A stretch of 64,000 nucleotides of DNA. Source: Ampelomyces quisqualis (lineage: Eukaryota; Ascomycota; Dothideomycetes; Pleosporales; Phaeosphaeriaceae). The notes under the pieces are model-generated. The model saw only the letters and a program-made list of their open reading frames with translations. It had not been told where the DNA came from and did not search any database. The translations under genes and the position numbers were made by a program. Positions 21,777 through 33,095 of this stretch are shown one piece after another. The stretch is from NCBI GenBank assembly GCA_018398575.1, contig JAGTXZ010000018.1, forward strand, positions 496,001-560,000. Reading direction: 5' to 3'. Each line of letters begins with the position of its first letter. Position 1 is the stretch's first letter.

Positions 21777-23884
21777 ATGCCTGCGACCAACGTAATGTTG
21801 GAGCCTCGGGCATCTGGCGCACCACGGTACCCTGAGTCCGTCGAGGAGCTCATTGCGGGCCAGCAGCATAGTACTGCGCATTCAGTATCAGAGTATGATA
21901 TGCTTCCGCAGGGGCACGAAAGCATGATGGATGTCTACCCTAGTACGGAGACAGCCCCAGCGCACGATTCGCTGTCGCCCACCAAGCACGTCCAGCCCAA
22001 GCACGTCAGTTTCGAGCTGTTGCTTCCTCAGTCTCCACAGCACAGGGCTCGTCTACCTATGCGAGTCAACATCTACCCTCATGACACAACGGATTCAATC
22101 ATCACTACTGTCAAAAACTTCTACGGCTTGTATGAGCGCAGGGGTGTTATCTTCGAGGACCGCCATGGTACCACCCTCATCGCGAGGTTTGAGAACTTCG
22201 AACATGGTATGGTGGTCTACGTGCGAGTCTCAGCGGAAGACCCTGATGCCGAAGACTACTCGCCTGACCCTCGCCAACCAACAGTGTCTCCTCGACGTCC
22301 TCGCCCGCACCTCGACGAGGCATTCCAGATGCTCCCACCCATCATTCACCACCAGGCTGGTGCTCGAGCTCATTCGCGCAACGGACGTAGGACAAACTCT
22401 CCCCAGCCTAGCCGTGGAAGGAGTGTATCTGCCAGCACTCATGCGAGGCGCAGCCGGCCTGCTGCGAAGAGCCGCGGTAACAGTTCTCATGGGAGCTTTG
22501 CCGAGGCCAATGGCGATGTCTACAGCGACAGCGATGGTGGCGACGGTTCTCTAACGGGCTCGCACCGCTCGAGAAAGGAACCTCTGGCAAGCGCTGATAT
22601 TAGCGTGGATAATATCGTCGAGGGTGGTCGCAGGAAGCGAGCAAAGTTTGACAGCTCGGTAAGTCATGGCTCAGCAAGAAAGCTGCGCAAGAGCAGGTCT
22701 AACACTGGCGCGCCTTCTAGGAGCTGCCTCTATTCGTTCCTCCTCAGGTCCCCATGACCGCCTCGCAATCCTCCGTGTCTCCTCAGCGGCGCATCAGCGG
22801 AAACACGGCTGGGTCGCCCTACTCAATCACCAACCAGCAGACATTTTCATACTCGCATCCTCTTCCCTCGCCTCAGAGCTTCGGGCAGGTCGACAGCTCG
22901 TATCTCCATGGATTGGCGACGCCATATTCAGCCTCGAGCATTTCTGCACAAGGCCAGAAATCGCGGGCACGAGGACCCGCCCAGCAAGGCCAGTATCGCC
23001 ACTCGGGTAGCTATGGGATCATGCCCACACCGGACCATACAAACATGGCAAGCATGAGCGTCATTTCTGATGAGGATGTTGCACGCCAACTCATGCGACT
23101 GGGAGATGCTTCTAATTTCTCCGCGCATGGGCGTACTTCGACGTCTACACTCGATGATGCTTTCAGCGGGAAAGCTGACGCTGCCTCCTCCAGTGAAGAA
23201 TCTGACGATGGTAGCGAAGATGCAGGGGAACTCCCCTCCCTCCCATACAACATGGGACGTATGAATGAGGTCGCCCGTGTCTACGACTCTGCTGAAAGCA
23301 GCGACGATTATGAAGACAATAGGGATGGCTCTTTCAAGGGCGAGAGTGACGAGATGGTGCCTGATGAGCACAATAACCACCGAGTCCCGATGGGCATGGT
23401 GAAAGCTCGATCCTCCGTTTCCAGCAAGTCCGGCAAGGCCACTAAGCCTCGAACGCATTCCAAGAACAAGATCAAGGCCAATGGTACCAGCAAACCGCCG
23501 ATGTCCCCAACTTCGCTTCCGACACAGTCTCGCAAAACGTCCAATGCCTCACTGAACTTTCAGCATCAGCTCGGTGTTGATGAGGAAGATTTGTCGAGCA
23601 AGCCGCGTTGTCAACGATGCCGCAAGAGCAAGAAAGGCTGCGATCGGCAGCGACCGTGCCAGCGCTGTAAAGACGCAGGCATCAGTGCTGATGGGTGTGT
23701 CAGTGAGGACGAAGGCAACGGCCGAAAGGGGCGCTACGGACGCCACATGGGAGTTTCCGTCAAGAAACCATCAACTTCCATGGCCCCTCCGCCGATGCTC
23801 GACTTTGGCAAGGCCATTGATGATGCAGTCCACGCTGGTCTAACAGCAAGCTCCATGGACAAGAGCAAGAAGCGCAAGAGGTAA
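21777..23884 (+). CDS. regulator with C-terminal Zn(II)2Cys6 binuclear cluster
   Basis: Two exons (21777-22658 and 22721-23884) with a 62-nt intron (GTAAGT, branch TCTAAC, TCTAG) give 681 residues. The junction reads FDSS|ELPLFVPPQ. The frame is open for about 50 codons upstream of ATG 21777, back to an acceptor-like GCCAG at 21624, so an additional 5' coding exon is possible. An ordered N-terminal region (about residues 75-155; MRVNIYPHDTTDSIITTVKNF...FEHGMVVYVRV) has a ubiquitin-like or PB1-like pattern. The middle is Ser/Pro/Arg-rich. The cluster starts near C591: CQRCRKSKKGCDRQRPCQRC, then a sixth Cys after nine residues, followed by basic residues. It ends in a KSKKRKR tail. In most fungal Zn2Cys6 factors the cluster is N-terminal. 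Targets are unknown. Confidence 0.82.
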
Positions 23885-24766
23885 CCGTGGCCATGATCAA
23901 CAACTGTGACGTTTCCCTACCTCTCGCGGCGGACGTGGGGTGTCTCTGGCGTCAGTTTCCCTATGGATCATGACTGTTCTTCCCACACTTCTGTAACCTT
24001 GCAAATGGTTTCGAGATGTTGTAGTCTTCTGGATAGCGAGCCGAGTCATTTGTCGCTCTTTACTAGCATTGTTCACTAGCCACGCTACGCGACTGCTCTT
24101 CCGCTTCGCCACGAATCGAATGAGCGGATGTCGGGAATTAGATTATTGGAGTCTTTGGGTTGCCATGTTTGGTGCGCTGGATGGTCTGGACGGATGATGT
24201 GTACATGCTAGGGGGCTTAGAACCAGGAATGGTATGGGAACGGTACGGAACAGAGCATGGGGCTGTGTGTCCAACGGGGTGTGGCCATGGGGCGTTGCAG
24301 CGTTGTTTTCCTTCGTTCTGCCTGTCTGGTATTTTGCGCTGTAGCGACCACTAGCTGACGATATTGAATGATGACTCTCTACTATGTACATGCGCTGAGG
24401 GTGTGCCGGTGAGGAAGAGGTGATTACTCAGCAAGAGAAAACGTCGGTGTCGTTCTCGTGCTAGGCTCTAGCCATGGTCAGGCTATTTCGGGTCACATGA
24501 GCGGGGCCAGGAACGAGTGGCAAAGTGGGGCAAAGTGTGGCTGCGGCTGAAGACGAACGGTCGGCCGCCGTCGTCGTCTCATGCGGCGCGCATCTTCCCC
24601 TCGTGTGGCCCTTGTATAACGTCAAGTCGTCGTGTGCCGTGGTTCGCACAGCACATGATGTGAGTTTGTGCCTCGTCGTCTGCTGTCGCCGCTCGTCATC
24701 TCCCCTCAGCTCCCCACTTGCACTAGCTCCGATAAATCCCCCACACAAGTGCGTCGCCGCCCTGCC
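23885..24766. other. intergenic / promoter of the transglutaminase-like gene
   Basis: About 880 bases between two genes on the same strand. No coding frame has recognisable features. The element TGATTACTCAGCA at 24421-24433 contains a bZIP-like TTACTCA core and lies 334 bases before the next ATG. Confidence 0.4.
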
Positions 24767-26840
24767 ATGGCCGAAAGCAGCATCAAAGCCCGCATCGCAG
24801 CCCTCAATCTTGAAGAGGTCCACGCCCCAGCGCCCGGCACGAAGCCATCCTACAGCTACGATGCAGCCACCGCGAAGAAGAAGCCGCCTCCACCGCCCCC
24901 CGCCCAGCGCCCGCCTGCGTATCAGCGACAGCAGACGGTCAACAACCCGCCCATACTCAGCAACGCCCCGACCACCGCACGACAGCTGGGCAATCAGCCC
25001 ATGGTCGCAGACAGTCCGCGATTGTCGCCAGCGCTACCCCCGCGCCCACCCCCGCGCAGCAACACAGCCAGCAAGAGCACCCCGCGACGGACCCCTACCC
25101 TCCCGCCGCGGCGACCCTCGGACAACCGCAGCCTGAGCCGCCGCGAATCAAACGAGTCAATCTCCACAGTCGCTTCAGGCATATCTACTTTGTCCCTCGG
25201 CTCCAACAGAACGGGGACGAGCAACGGCAATGGCACGCTCTACCAAGTTCGCGCCCCAGCGTACAACCCCTCCACGCTGCCACCTCTCCCACCGAAGCGG
25301 GCGCCGGAGGAGAAGAGCGCAACACGGAACGCCATGAAGAGCAACAGAGACTACGTGCCAAGCCATGCCCTGGCACCTACACTGTCGAAAACGCCAGAGC
25401 TTCCAGTGCTACCATCGCTGCCGCCGCGGCCGTCCAACGCCAAGGCATCGTCACCCGAGCGTCCACCGTTGCCAGGAAGACCCTCGGCAACTACCAACAA
25501 TGCGACTGCGCTGAGAACAAACAGAGCGATTGCACCACCGCCACGCAAGTCGCCGCTGGAGATGGGCTTCGATAATAAGGCGACGGAGCCTCCACCTGTG
25601 CCGCGAAATAGACCATCATGTAGTGCTGCTCCGGATACCGCTACTGGCGCTCCACCGCCCGTTCCTCTGTCTTCAAGACCAAATCTGGACGCCATAATGG
25701 CGTCAAAGCCGAAGCCCGGAGCCCACGGGTCTTGTTTAATCTGTCGAGACTTTTCTGCTCCTGATCAACACGCTGCACGCTTTCCCAGGGAGCATCTTCC
25801 GTCTTCAGATGTAGGATATCTCGCTCATCAGCTCTGCTCCCCATTCTCTTCGCCTACAGACAAGGCGCGAGCAATCTTTACATGGCTACATCACAACGTC
25901 GATTATGACGTGCATTCCTTCTTCAACGGGACCGTTTCGCCAACGACCCCTGAAAAGACTATTACGAGCGGTCTTGCAGTGTGCGAGGGTTATGCAGGTC
26001 TGTTCGCTGCTTTGGCGCTCAAGGCTGGCTTACAAGCTCTTGTGGTCTCGGGAGACGGCAAGGGCTTTGGACATACACCATTGGAGCCTGGCCAGCCAGT
26101 ACCAGCGTTCCAGTCCAATCATGCATGGAACGCGGTTTGCATTGATAATGGCGAATGGAAGCTCATTGACCCTTGTTGGGGCTCGGGACACTTGGGATGT
26201 CAGTTGAAGAATGAAGGGTAAGTGCGCCTTTGGCATGATCTGAAAATGATTCTAATGTTGTTATAGCTACGTACGAGCATTCAATCCTTCCGAATTTACC
26301 AAGAGCAACAACGACTTTGGATCCAAGCACTTCCCTTCGGACAACGCACACCAGTTCCGCAACGACGGCCGCGTTATCACATACGAAGAGTTCAAACGTG
26401 ACGACATGGGCGGCCGAGTTCAGGGCATGAGCGGCTGTGGCACCGAACATGGCATCGACGAACGTAGCATCTACCCATCTCAGCTAACAATCAAGATTCG
26501 CGACCCTGTCGGACCACCGGTCGTTCGCTTCATGTTCTCGACACTCTGCGCACATTGGGACCATGTGCGCCACGGCAAGGGTAAGCCGTACGTCATGTTA
26601 CTGAGTATTGCGGGTCGCGATGGCCGTAATACTAAGTACCTGCCTTTCAATACCGATGGGCGCACGTGGTGGCTCGATGTCGATCGGTTGGAGCTGGGTG
26701 CCCCCGGGCAGAAAATTTCTGTAAACGCGGTCACGGAGTTTTGTGGCAAGAATGCCAGGGGCTTGAGCTATGAGACGTGGAATAACAAGAAGGCGTATTC
26801 GTGTCAGTTTGGGGTCTTGTGTATGTGGGAATTGATTTAG
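24767..26840 (+). CDS. transglutaminase-fold protein, Cyk3-like (cytokinesis)
   Basis: Two exons (24767-26217 and 26267-26840) with a 49-nt intron (GTAAGT, branch TCTAAT, ATAG) give 674 residues. The start is MAESSIKARIAALNLEEV. Residues about 30-320 are proline-rich with many PPPP, PPRP and PPLP runs, suited to SH3 partners. From about residue 345 a folded region begins. The transglutaminase-like core keeps a Cys-His-Asp triad: C in VCEGYAGLF (about 406), H in NHAWNAV (about 451) and D in LIDPCWG (about 467). A C-terminal beta-rich domain follows. Yeast Cyk3 has this fold plus an N-terminal SH3 domain and acts in septum formation at the bud neck. I see no SH3 domain here. Whether the triad is catalytically active is unknown. 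Confidence 0.8.
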
Positions 26841-27491
26841 TAATTTTTAATGAGGGCGTAGAGGAAATTTTTACAGGCGTTCCTGGGGTTCTCGGGCAGG
26901 GACTTGAAGCATCATGACGCTATATGGAGGAAGATGTCTTGAAAAGAATGCAGTTACTTCGCTCTGGTATAAGACGGGAGATGGGTGCTTCTTTTTACAT
27001 CGAGACACCAGCCTTGTTCACTGGCACAAAAATCTGTACACTTCGTTATGTGAGTTGACGTTGTCGCCTTTGTCGTCTGACATGCCTTTGCTGGCATAGC
27101 TCCTTTGATAGTCGAAGCGGCGTGGCGACGCGCCTTGATTCAACTCCGAGTCACGTGGTATATCGCCTGAGGATCGGCAACATCTACTTGACAGATCTCA
27201 AACTCGTTTTGCATTCGCTCGTTTGCGTCAGGAGGTGGAACCCAGGTGCTTGTACGAATTCCCTCGCTTCATCACGGACGATGGATTTGGTCTGTTCCAC
27301 AGGGGCACTTGCAGCCTTGCAGGGACCGTTGGGAGGGGTGTGTTAGCGCCTTGGCGGAACATGAGCGTCCTGAACTTGGTAGACGTTTGTTCCGACAAGT
27401 CTGACTGCACCCTCACCTCCGACTTTCAGCTAGTGGGGGTCGCTTGTCAAAACAACACATCACATAGCTCACCAAGTGCTGTCCCGCAAGC
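26841..27491. other. intergenic between transglutaminase-like gene and EDC3
   Basis: About 650 bases. It holds the 3' flank of the upstream gene and the EDC3 promoter. ORFs of 60-100 residues here run into or shadow the neighbours. No feature is recognised. Confidence 0.45.
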
Positions 27492-30018
27492 ATGGCGTCT
27501 GGTCTCATCGGCATCGCGGTCGCCGTGACGCTGCAAAATCCGCCAAATACCATCGTACATGGCACCGTGGCCCATGTGAACTCGCAGACCTCGACGCTGA
27601 TACTACAAAATGGTCAGACTCCACTGCTGGCGTGCATTGGTATTCTTATGTGCTGATGTTCACCACAGTCTTCTTTCCTGCCTCTGGTCACCGTCTGAAC
27701 TCGTACCATGTCGAAGGGCACGCGATCGCTGACATCAAAGTCAACGCTGCGCCCACGCCTGCGCAGTCTGGCCCGGTCTCGAACGGTCCTCGTCACTTCC
27801 AGTATGCTCCCGGCCATGTTGAGCAAGCTCTGCCAAATCAAAGCTCGCCGGCTCCTCGTGGCGCTACACAACAGCAGCAGCAACCTTCGCAGCATGCCAG
27901 CCAGCAAACGCGACAACCGATTCAGCCGCCTGCAACACAGCCGGTCGCGTTCGTAGATCCCGCCATTCTAAGCATGGGGAAGTGTGCGCCCATTGCTCCT
28001 ACATCAAGTCAGCCCGTATCTGCACCGCCGCAGGAAGCGCCTGCTACCCCGATCAAGCCAGTCTCTGCCGTCCGCGCCTCTACCCTGCCGAACAGTAAAC
28101 CGCCCCTTGCTGGCAACACGAAGCTGCGCAATGTGCGAAAGCCAAGTGCGGCGACATTGGAGGGACCATTCTCGTCTATAAGTATCGCGGACGCCGAAGA
28201 GGCAGATAGCGAGACGAAGAATGCCCAACCAAGTGTGAGAAGGGCAAGCATCAACAAGACAAGGAATGGCAAGCCTATGGAGGATACAAGTCCCCAAAAG
28301 CTCGATGATGGTGGCAAGAAGACGCGGAGAGGAGGCAAGTCTCGCAAGAAGGAACTTGCTGCACAGGAGAGAAAGAATGGTGGAGACGTTGAGCGCAGCT
28401 CGGATGGTGCGCGGAAAGGGTAAGTCGCATGTTCTCTTCACCACGGTTGTCGAAAACGAATTGCGAGCTCGGAATAGCTGGAGACGCCAGACTAATAAAT
28501 TGCAGTAACGGTAATGGCTGGCGCAATACGCCCATACTTCAAGATGCTGAGCAACCGTTGACGCGGACGCCTGGCGTTATTGCAGGCCGAGTCGGTATAG
28601 CAGCGGCGCATGCCTCGAAATCGAAAACGCGACGACAAAAAGCCCTTGATGCGACGAATGGTTGGGCTACCGAAGACGCGACCGACATCCAAGACCTGCC
28701 TGAGTTCGACTTTCAGAGTAACCTCTCTAAGTTTGACAAGCGCACTGTCTTTGACCAGATCAGGAATGAAGACACCACAGCAGACGAGGACCGACTGGTT
28801 AGTTTCAATCGTTTAGCAAGGCCCGGCACACATGGTGGAAAGAACCTACATCCCACCGAGAACGTTTTGGATCGGAAGCTGAAAAGCACGACCAATTCGA
28901 GCTCAGAAGATGATTCGGAGATCGGCAGCAGTCGCAACTCGCGGCGCGCCATGTCACGAACCTCGGTAAAGAGAGCGCCCGTACGACAAGGAAGTGGTGT
29001 GCAAGCAGATATGGATATGATGGGCTCCGGACTACTCCCACGCGCCAATCGCTCCCTCATCACCCGTCCCTACGCCTCTTCGCATGCTACCGGCAGTCCG
29101 AGGCTTGGTCGCGTCGCAACGCCCCCCGATTCTCCTCTCGAAAGCACATCCCGAGGATGCTTACGTCTGATGTCCAACGATCGTCGGTGTCATGCTATCA
29201 CCCCTGGTGGCATGCTCGCAGTAGAAGAGGCGGCTGAAGTCGAGTTTGGGCTCACGGAAGACATGATTGCCGAGAATTCTGGCCGTGGCATTGCCGAGGT
29301 TGCTTTGACAGCCATAAACCCCGGTGGTCGACGACTAGCACGCGACAATCCCAACGCTCGTCCGGTGATTGTTGTGCTTGCTGGAAATCATAGAGGTGGC
29401 GCCCGAGCGGTTGCAGCGGCGAGGCATCTCCAAGCACGTGGCCCTAAGGTCATGGTCGCTCTGCTTGGCTTCGAACGTGATGCAGACTGGGACAAGGACG
29501 TGCGGCGGCAAGTCGACTTGTTCAGAAAGTTTGGTGGCTCTGTTCGGGCATGGCAAGATACCGAGGGCGCATTGAAGCGTCTCCAAGCACCACCAGAGCT
29601 GATCATCGACGCGCTTCTGGGACGACACAAGGAGTTTGAAGCCCTTGGGGATCAAGATCGACGGACAGTGCTTGGCGTCGTTGGATGGGCGAATAAGTCT
29701 CGCGCTGCTTGCCTTGCGGTTGAAACACCGTCTGGCGTTGGCGGTTCCACAGGCGAGGTCGCTATCCTCGAGGGAGAGCCCCTGGAAGTCCGAGCCAAGT
29801 ACATTGTGTGTCTCGGGGCGCCACGCACTGGACTGCTGAAAGCGCTACAGAATGGTGCAGGTCGAGACCCGCAGTGGTTGATATGGGTCGTCGACATTGG
29901 AGTCAACAGACCATGGCGTGATGCCGGCATTAGTGGTGGGAAGGGAATCAAGTTTGGAGAACACTGGATGGTCCAAATACGATTCGGCGAAGGCGATGGG
30001 TTGGAAGCCAAGGCTTGA
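27492..30018 (+). CDS. EDC3: enhancer of mRNA-decapping protein 3
   Basis: Three exons (27492-27612, 27669-28419, 28506-30018) give 794 residues. Intron 1 (56 nt) has the weak donor GTCAGA. Intron 2 (86 nt) is GTAAGT with an ACTAAT branch site. The N-terminal divergent LSm domain (MASGLIGIAVAVTLQNPPN...LILQN|VFFPASGHRLNSYHV) spans about residues 1-70, with intron 1 inside it. After a Gln/Pro/Ser-rich linker the FDF motif region (EFDFQSNLSKFDKRTVFDQI) starts near residue 356. The C-terminal YjeF_N domain covers about residues 530-790 (VIVVLAGNHRGGARAVAAARHLQ, ELIIDALLG). Edc3 binds Dcp2 and the helicase Dhh1, stimulates decapping, and helps P-body assembly through YjeF_N dimerisation. LSM3 of the same pathway lies upstream in the window. 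Confidence 0.95.
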
Positions 30019-30676
30019 TGTGATGACGCTGAAATGAGATGGGATTGTATGGTTTTAGCCTTTCGACTTTTTGCATTGCGTGGGCGTTGCTCTTTGGAGC
30101 GAGTTGGAAATGGGTAGGGGGTGTTGGGAAGGCATTGGAACCGGATACCAGAATGCTGTTTGTTCAGTTGAGAAGGAGCTTAATGATGGGCTTATTATTT
30201 AGCCTTCAAAATGCACATTAATTCACCTACTCAGCTGTGGATCTTGATGCACCCTCACCAGAGAAATCATATGTGATCGGACAACCATATATGTAAAGAC
30301 GTAAGTCTAGCACAGTCTGCCTATCTTCAAGGCTTAGACTAAAGTTTTTCAAGAGGTTTCTACTGTGCTGCAGAGTATACAATGTCTTTTTCGCATGCTA
30401 CATGTTAACCTTTACTTTCTTGAATTACCCTAGGCCTGTACATGCGCGCGATTGCGAATTATTGCTGGGCCTGGTAGTTACCCTAGTAGCTGCAAGTGAG
30501 GTCGAGAGCTAGCGGAATGATTCCTTGGACTCAGTAAGACCCCACCAAATAAAGATAACCCTGGTTTCTGGGTAACGTGGGGCAGATAAACACTGAGCTC
30601 TTCACTAACACAAGTACCCTCCTGGAAAACACATCAATCCCAAAAGCCTCACCACGAGCACACACGGCAAATTACA
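30019..30676. other. intergenic between EDC3 and DUF1749 gene
   Basis: About 660 bases, A+T-rich in the middle, with no coding frame of note. It contains one copy of a 19-base string repeated at 32860-32878 (listed separately). Confidence 0.45.
30384..30402 (+). repeat. 19-base dispersed repeat, copy 1
   Basis: GTCTTTTTCGCATGCTACA occurs here and again at 32860-32878 in the same orientation. Flanks are similar but degenerate: TGCTGCA lies about 10-20 bases before each copy, and GCGCGATyGC lies about 55 bases after. The two copies may be relics of one small mobile element. Confidence 0.45.
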
Positions 30677-31624
30677 ATGGCCCACCCAGGCACCCTCCAC
30701 AAATACAACAAGAAACTCGTCGCCTTTGAACACGCCTCCACTACCACTCCTTCTTCCACGCCAAACACACTCATCTGGATCGGCGGTCTCGGCGACGGCC
30801 TCCTAACAGTCGAATACCCAGCCTCCATCGCCGCCTCCCTCCCGCCCACCTGGCGCCTCGCCGAGATCCTCCTGCGCTCCTCCTACAACGGCTGGGCAAC
30901 CGGCCGCCTATCCCGCGACGCGCGCGAAATCGCAGAGTGTGTGCGATATTTCCAAGACTTGAGGCCGCAGGGCAAAGTCGTGTTGATGGGCCACTCCACG
31001 GGATGTCAAGACATAATGGAATACCTCGTTGGATCAGACGGGGCAAACCATCCGGCCATCGACGGCGCGGTGTTACAAGGCGGTGTGTCTGACCGGGAAG
31101 CGTGGGATTGCATGTTGGAAAGCGAGCAGGAGAAGATGGGCTTGGAAGGGATTGTGGCGAAAGCGAGGGATATGGTTGATCGGGGGGATGAGGAGGGTAT
31201 TGTGGATCCCAAGGGGAATGTGGTTGCTGAGGGCCTCGGCGCACCTATTTCTGCGTACAGGACGTATTCTTTGCTGGCCAAGGGTGGGGATGATGATTAT
31301 TTCTCGACGGATTTGAGCGACGGACACTGCCAGACTACATTCGGGAGGATTCCGGGGAGGACGAAATTTTGCTTCCTACTAGGCAGCGAGGATCCGTATG
31401 TGGCTAAGAGCGTGGATAAGAAAGCGTTGCTGGAGAGGTGGGGGAGGTTTATCAAAGAAGGAGGGGGGAAGGTAGATGAGGAGAACGGTGGGGTGGTGGA
31501 GGGCGCGCATCATAATTTGAACGGGGATCCGGAGGAGGTGGTTGCGGATTTGGTGGAAAGAGTGAAGGGGTTTTTGGACGGGGTGGAGGAGCGAGAGGGA
31601 GGGGTGGGGGAAGCGAGGCTGTGA
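30677..31624 (+). CDS. DUF1749 alpha/beta hydrolase (SidJ-like esterase family)
   Basis: A single exon of 315 residues from ATG 30677. Residues 1-60 contain the first strands and the loop LIWIGGLGDGL, a likely oxyanion-hole region. The nucleophile elbow is GHSTG at 105-109 (Ser107). The likely acid is Asp in LLGSEDPYV near residue 242, and the likely base is His in EGAHHNL near 279. This order and spacing fit DUF1749, whose characterised Aspergillus member SidJ hydrolyses fusarinine-type siderophores. Other DUF1749 proteins (UPF0613) are uncharacterised, so a siderophore role here is only possible. No signal peptide is seen, so it is probably cytosolic. The C-terminus becomes Gly/Glu-rich. 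Confidence 0.82.
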   Translation: MAHPGTLHKYNKKLVAFEHASTTTPSSTPNTLIWIGGLGDGLLTVEYPASIAASLPPTWRLAEILLRSSYNGWATGRLSRDAREIAECVRYFQDLRPQGKVVLMGHSTGCQDIMEYLVGSDGANHPAIDGAVLQGGVSDREAWDCMLESEQEKMGLEGIVAKARDMVDRGDEEGIVDPKGNVVAEGLGAPISAYRTYSLLAKGGDDDYFSTDLSDGHCQTTFGRIPGRTKFCFLLGSEDPYVAKSVDKKALLERWGRFIKEGGGKVDEENGGVVEGAHHNLNGDPEEVVADLVERVKGFLDGVEEREGGVGEARL

Positions 31625-32215
31625 AGGGTGGCATGCTTTCTTTCAAATTTGGGAGCAGAGACTACCGGACAGCATCGTGGCCTGATAATAGCCACTGTGT
31701 TCGACTGATTATGGGGACGCCGAAATTGCGACTCTGCGAGAAGCGGCCTAGCACGCCAGCGCAAGCCCACAGGCTACAGCAACCACGCTTTCCTAGAAAG
31801 CGCACCGAGAAGCATCAAGTTGTCTGGGCGATAGTCTTGGTGGATGTCTCAACGCCAGTCTCGGCAGCATATCCGTGAGCCGGTCTCAGTCACGAACCAA
31901 TACGACACGTCTATGACTAGTTCAGAGGCACGCCATAGATTTCCTACAGGCGCTCAAAGACGACTAGAATGGAGTTGCATCGATACGTTTGATGTGTGCT
32001 AATACACCAAACATCATCCATGGTGTTAAAACAAAGCACCGGGTTGCACTGTCCAGACATTCACTTTCGAGTGTTTGCGCTTTCGCCACAAAAAACACTA
32101 CTAATGCTTGCTGTTCAATTTAGTCTTATATCTCTTTTCGTCTGTACATCTTACAAATTTTCCAATCACAACATTTATTCTCTCAAACACAACTCACTTT
32201 TTCGAACCGTACACA
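31625..32215. other. intergenic between DUF1749 gene and hypothetical gene
   Basis: About 590 bases without a supported gene. The frame of the next gene is open upstream to 32108 (an in-frame ATG), but that stretch reads as hydrophobic, leader-like low-complexity sequence in a T-rich promoter. ATG 32216 was therefore preferred. Confidence 0.4.
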
Positions 32216-32764
32216 ATGGCGCATCGACTCAACGTCAACGCCGACACCTTTGTACCAGGCACACCACCGAACCTACCAATCCCGACGCGAGCACCACCGA
32301 AGAAAAAGAACCGGCATGCGCGTCACAGTAGAGCTTGGAGACGCGAGCAGTCCCAGAAAAAGAAACTTCAAGACAGCCTGGACGAAAATGTCAACCGGCA
32401 TGTGCCTCCACCATTATCTCTCGGCAACTCGAAATCATCATCATCGTCGTTATTGTCGTCGTCGCATCCTCTAACTGACTACAAGATCCCATTATCAAGC
32501 TACTGGGATCTACCAGAGCGTCTTCATCCTCGCACATGGACGAGTGTAAGTGGCATTGGACGCGGCGCAGAGTGGGGAACGGCGAAAGTGAAAGGGTACG
32601 GAGGGATTATGTACAGTGACCCGAGGCCAATAACGACAGAGGAAGGGGAAGTGAATTATGTGGTTGAGAAAGGGTATGGGGTTGGGGAGTGGATGAGGGG
32701 AGATGATGGAGGGAAGGAGGATTTGGGGTGGCATCAGGCCTGGCGAGAATTTATGATCAGATAA
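32216..32764 (+). CDS. hypothetical basic protein, 182 residues
   Basis: A single exon of 182 residues from ATG 32216 (context ACACAATGGC). The family is not recognised. The N-terminal third is Pro/Thr-rich and then strongly basic (APPKKKNRHARHSRAWRREQSQKKKL), which could be a nuclear localisation signal. A Ser run follows (SKSSSSSLLSSS) and then a more structured C-terminus with aromatic residues: YWDLPERLHPRTWTSVSGIGRGAEWG, GIMYSDPRP and WHQAWREFMIR. The C-terminal part has the look of a conserved domain. An in-frame ATG at 32108 would add 36 hydrophobic residues. Confidence 0.6.
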   Translation: MAHRLNVNADTFVPGTPPNLPIPTRAPPKKKNRHARHSRAWRREQSQKKKLQDSLDENVNRHVPPPLSLGNSKSSSSSLLSSSHPLTDYKIPLSSYWDLPERLHPRTWTSVSGIGRGAEWGTAKVKGYGGIMYSDPRPITTEEGEVNYVVEKGYGVGEWMRGDDGGKEDLGWHQAWREFMIR

Positions 32765-33095
32765 TGATATGTCGAGACATAAGTCTGGTACCCCTTGTAT
32801 AATTTGAAGGTACATGTTAGAGTTTCATAAGATTTTTATCTGCTGCATGGCATGTTGGGGTCTTTTTCGCATGCTACAGGTTCATCTAAAGTGGTTCATG
32901 TGCCTTGGGCAGGGTTTTGCGCGATCGCACATTAAAGCTAGATAGTAGACATAGAGGCTGGGAGGAGAGTAGGCAGAGATGGCTTGGAATCTTTGCCAGG
33001 GCAACACAACTCGATTATGAAACAAACATAAAATATATGCTATAGAAGACACATCTCGTGAACCACTACTCTCACATTTCGATACCCCTGGGTCC
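32765..33095. other. intergenic between convergent hypothetical genes
   Basis: A 331-base stretch with the second copy of the 19-base repeat (32860-32878) and A+T-rich 3' flanks. Nothing else is seen. Confidence 0.4.
32860..32878 (+). repeat. 19-base dispersed repeat, copy 2
   Basis: Exact repeat of the string at 30384-30402, 2.5 kb away and in the same orientation. Each copy lies 3' of a gene on the + strand. Confidence 0.45.
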
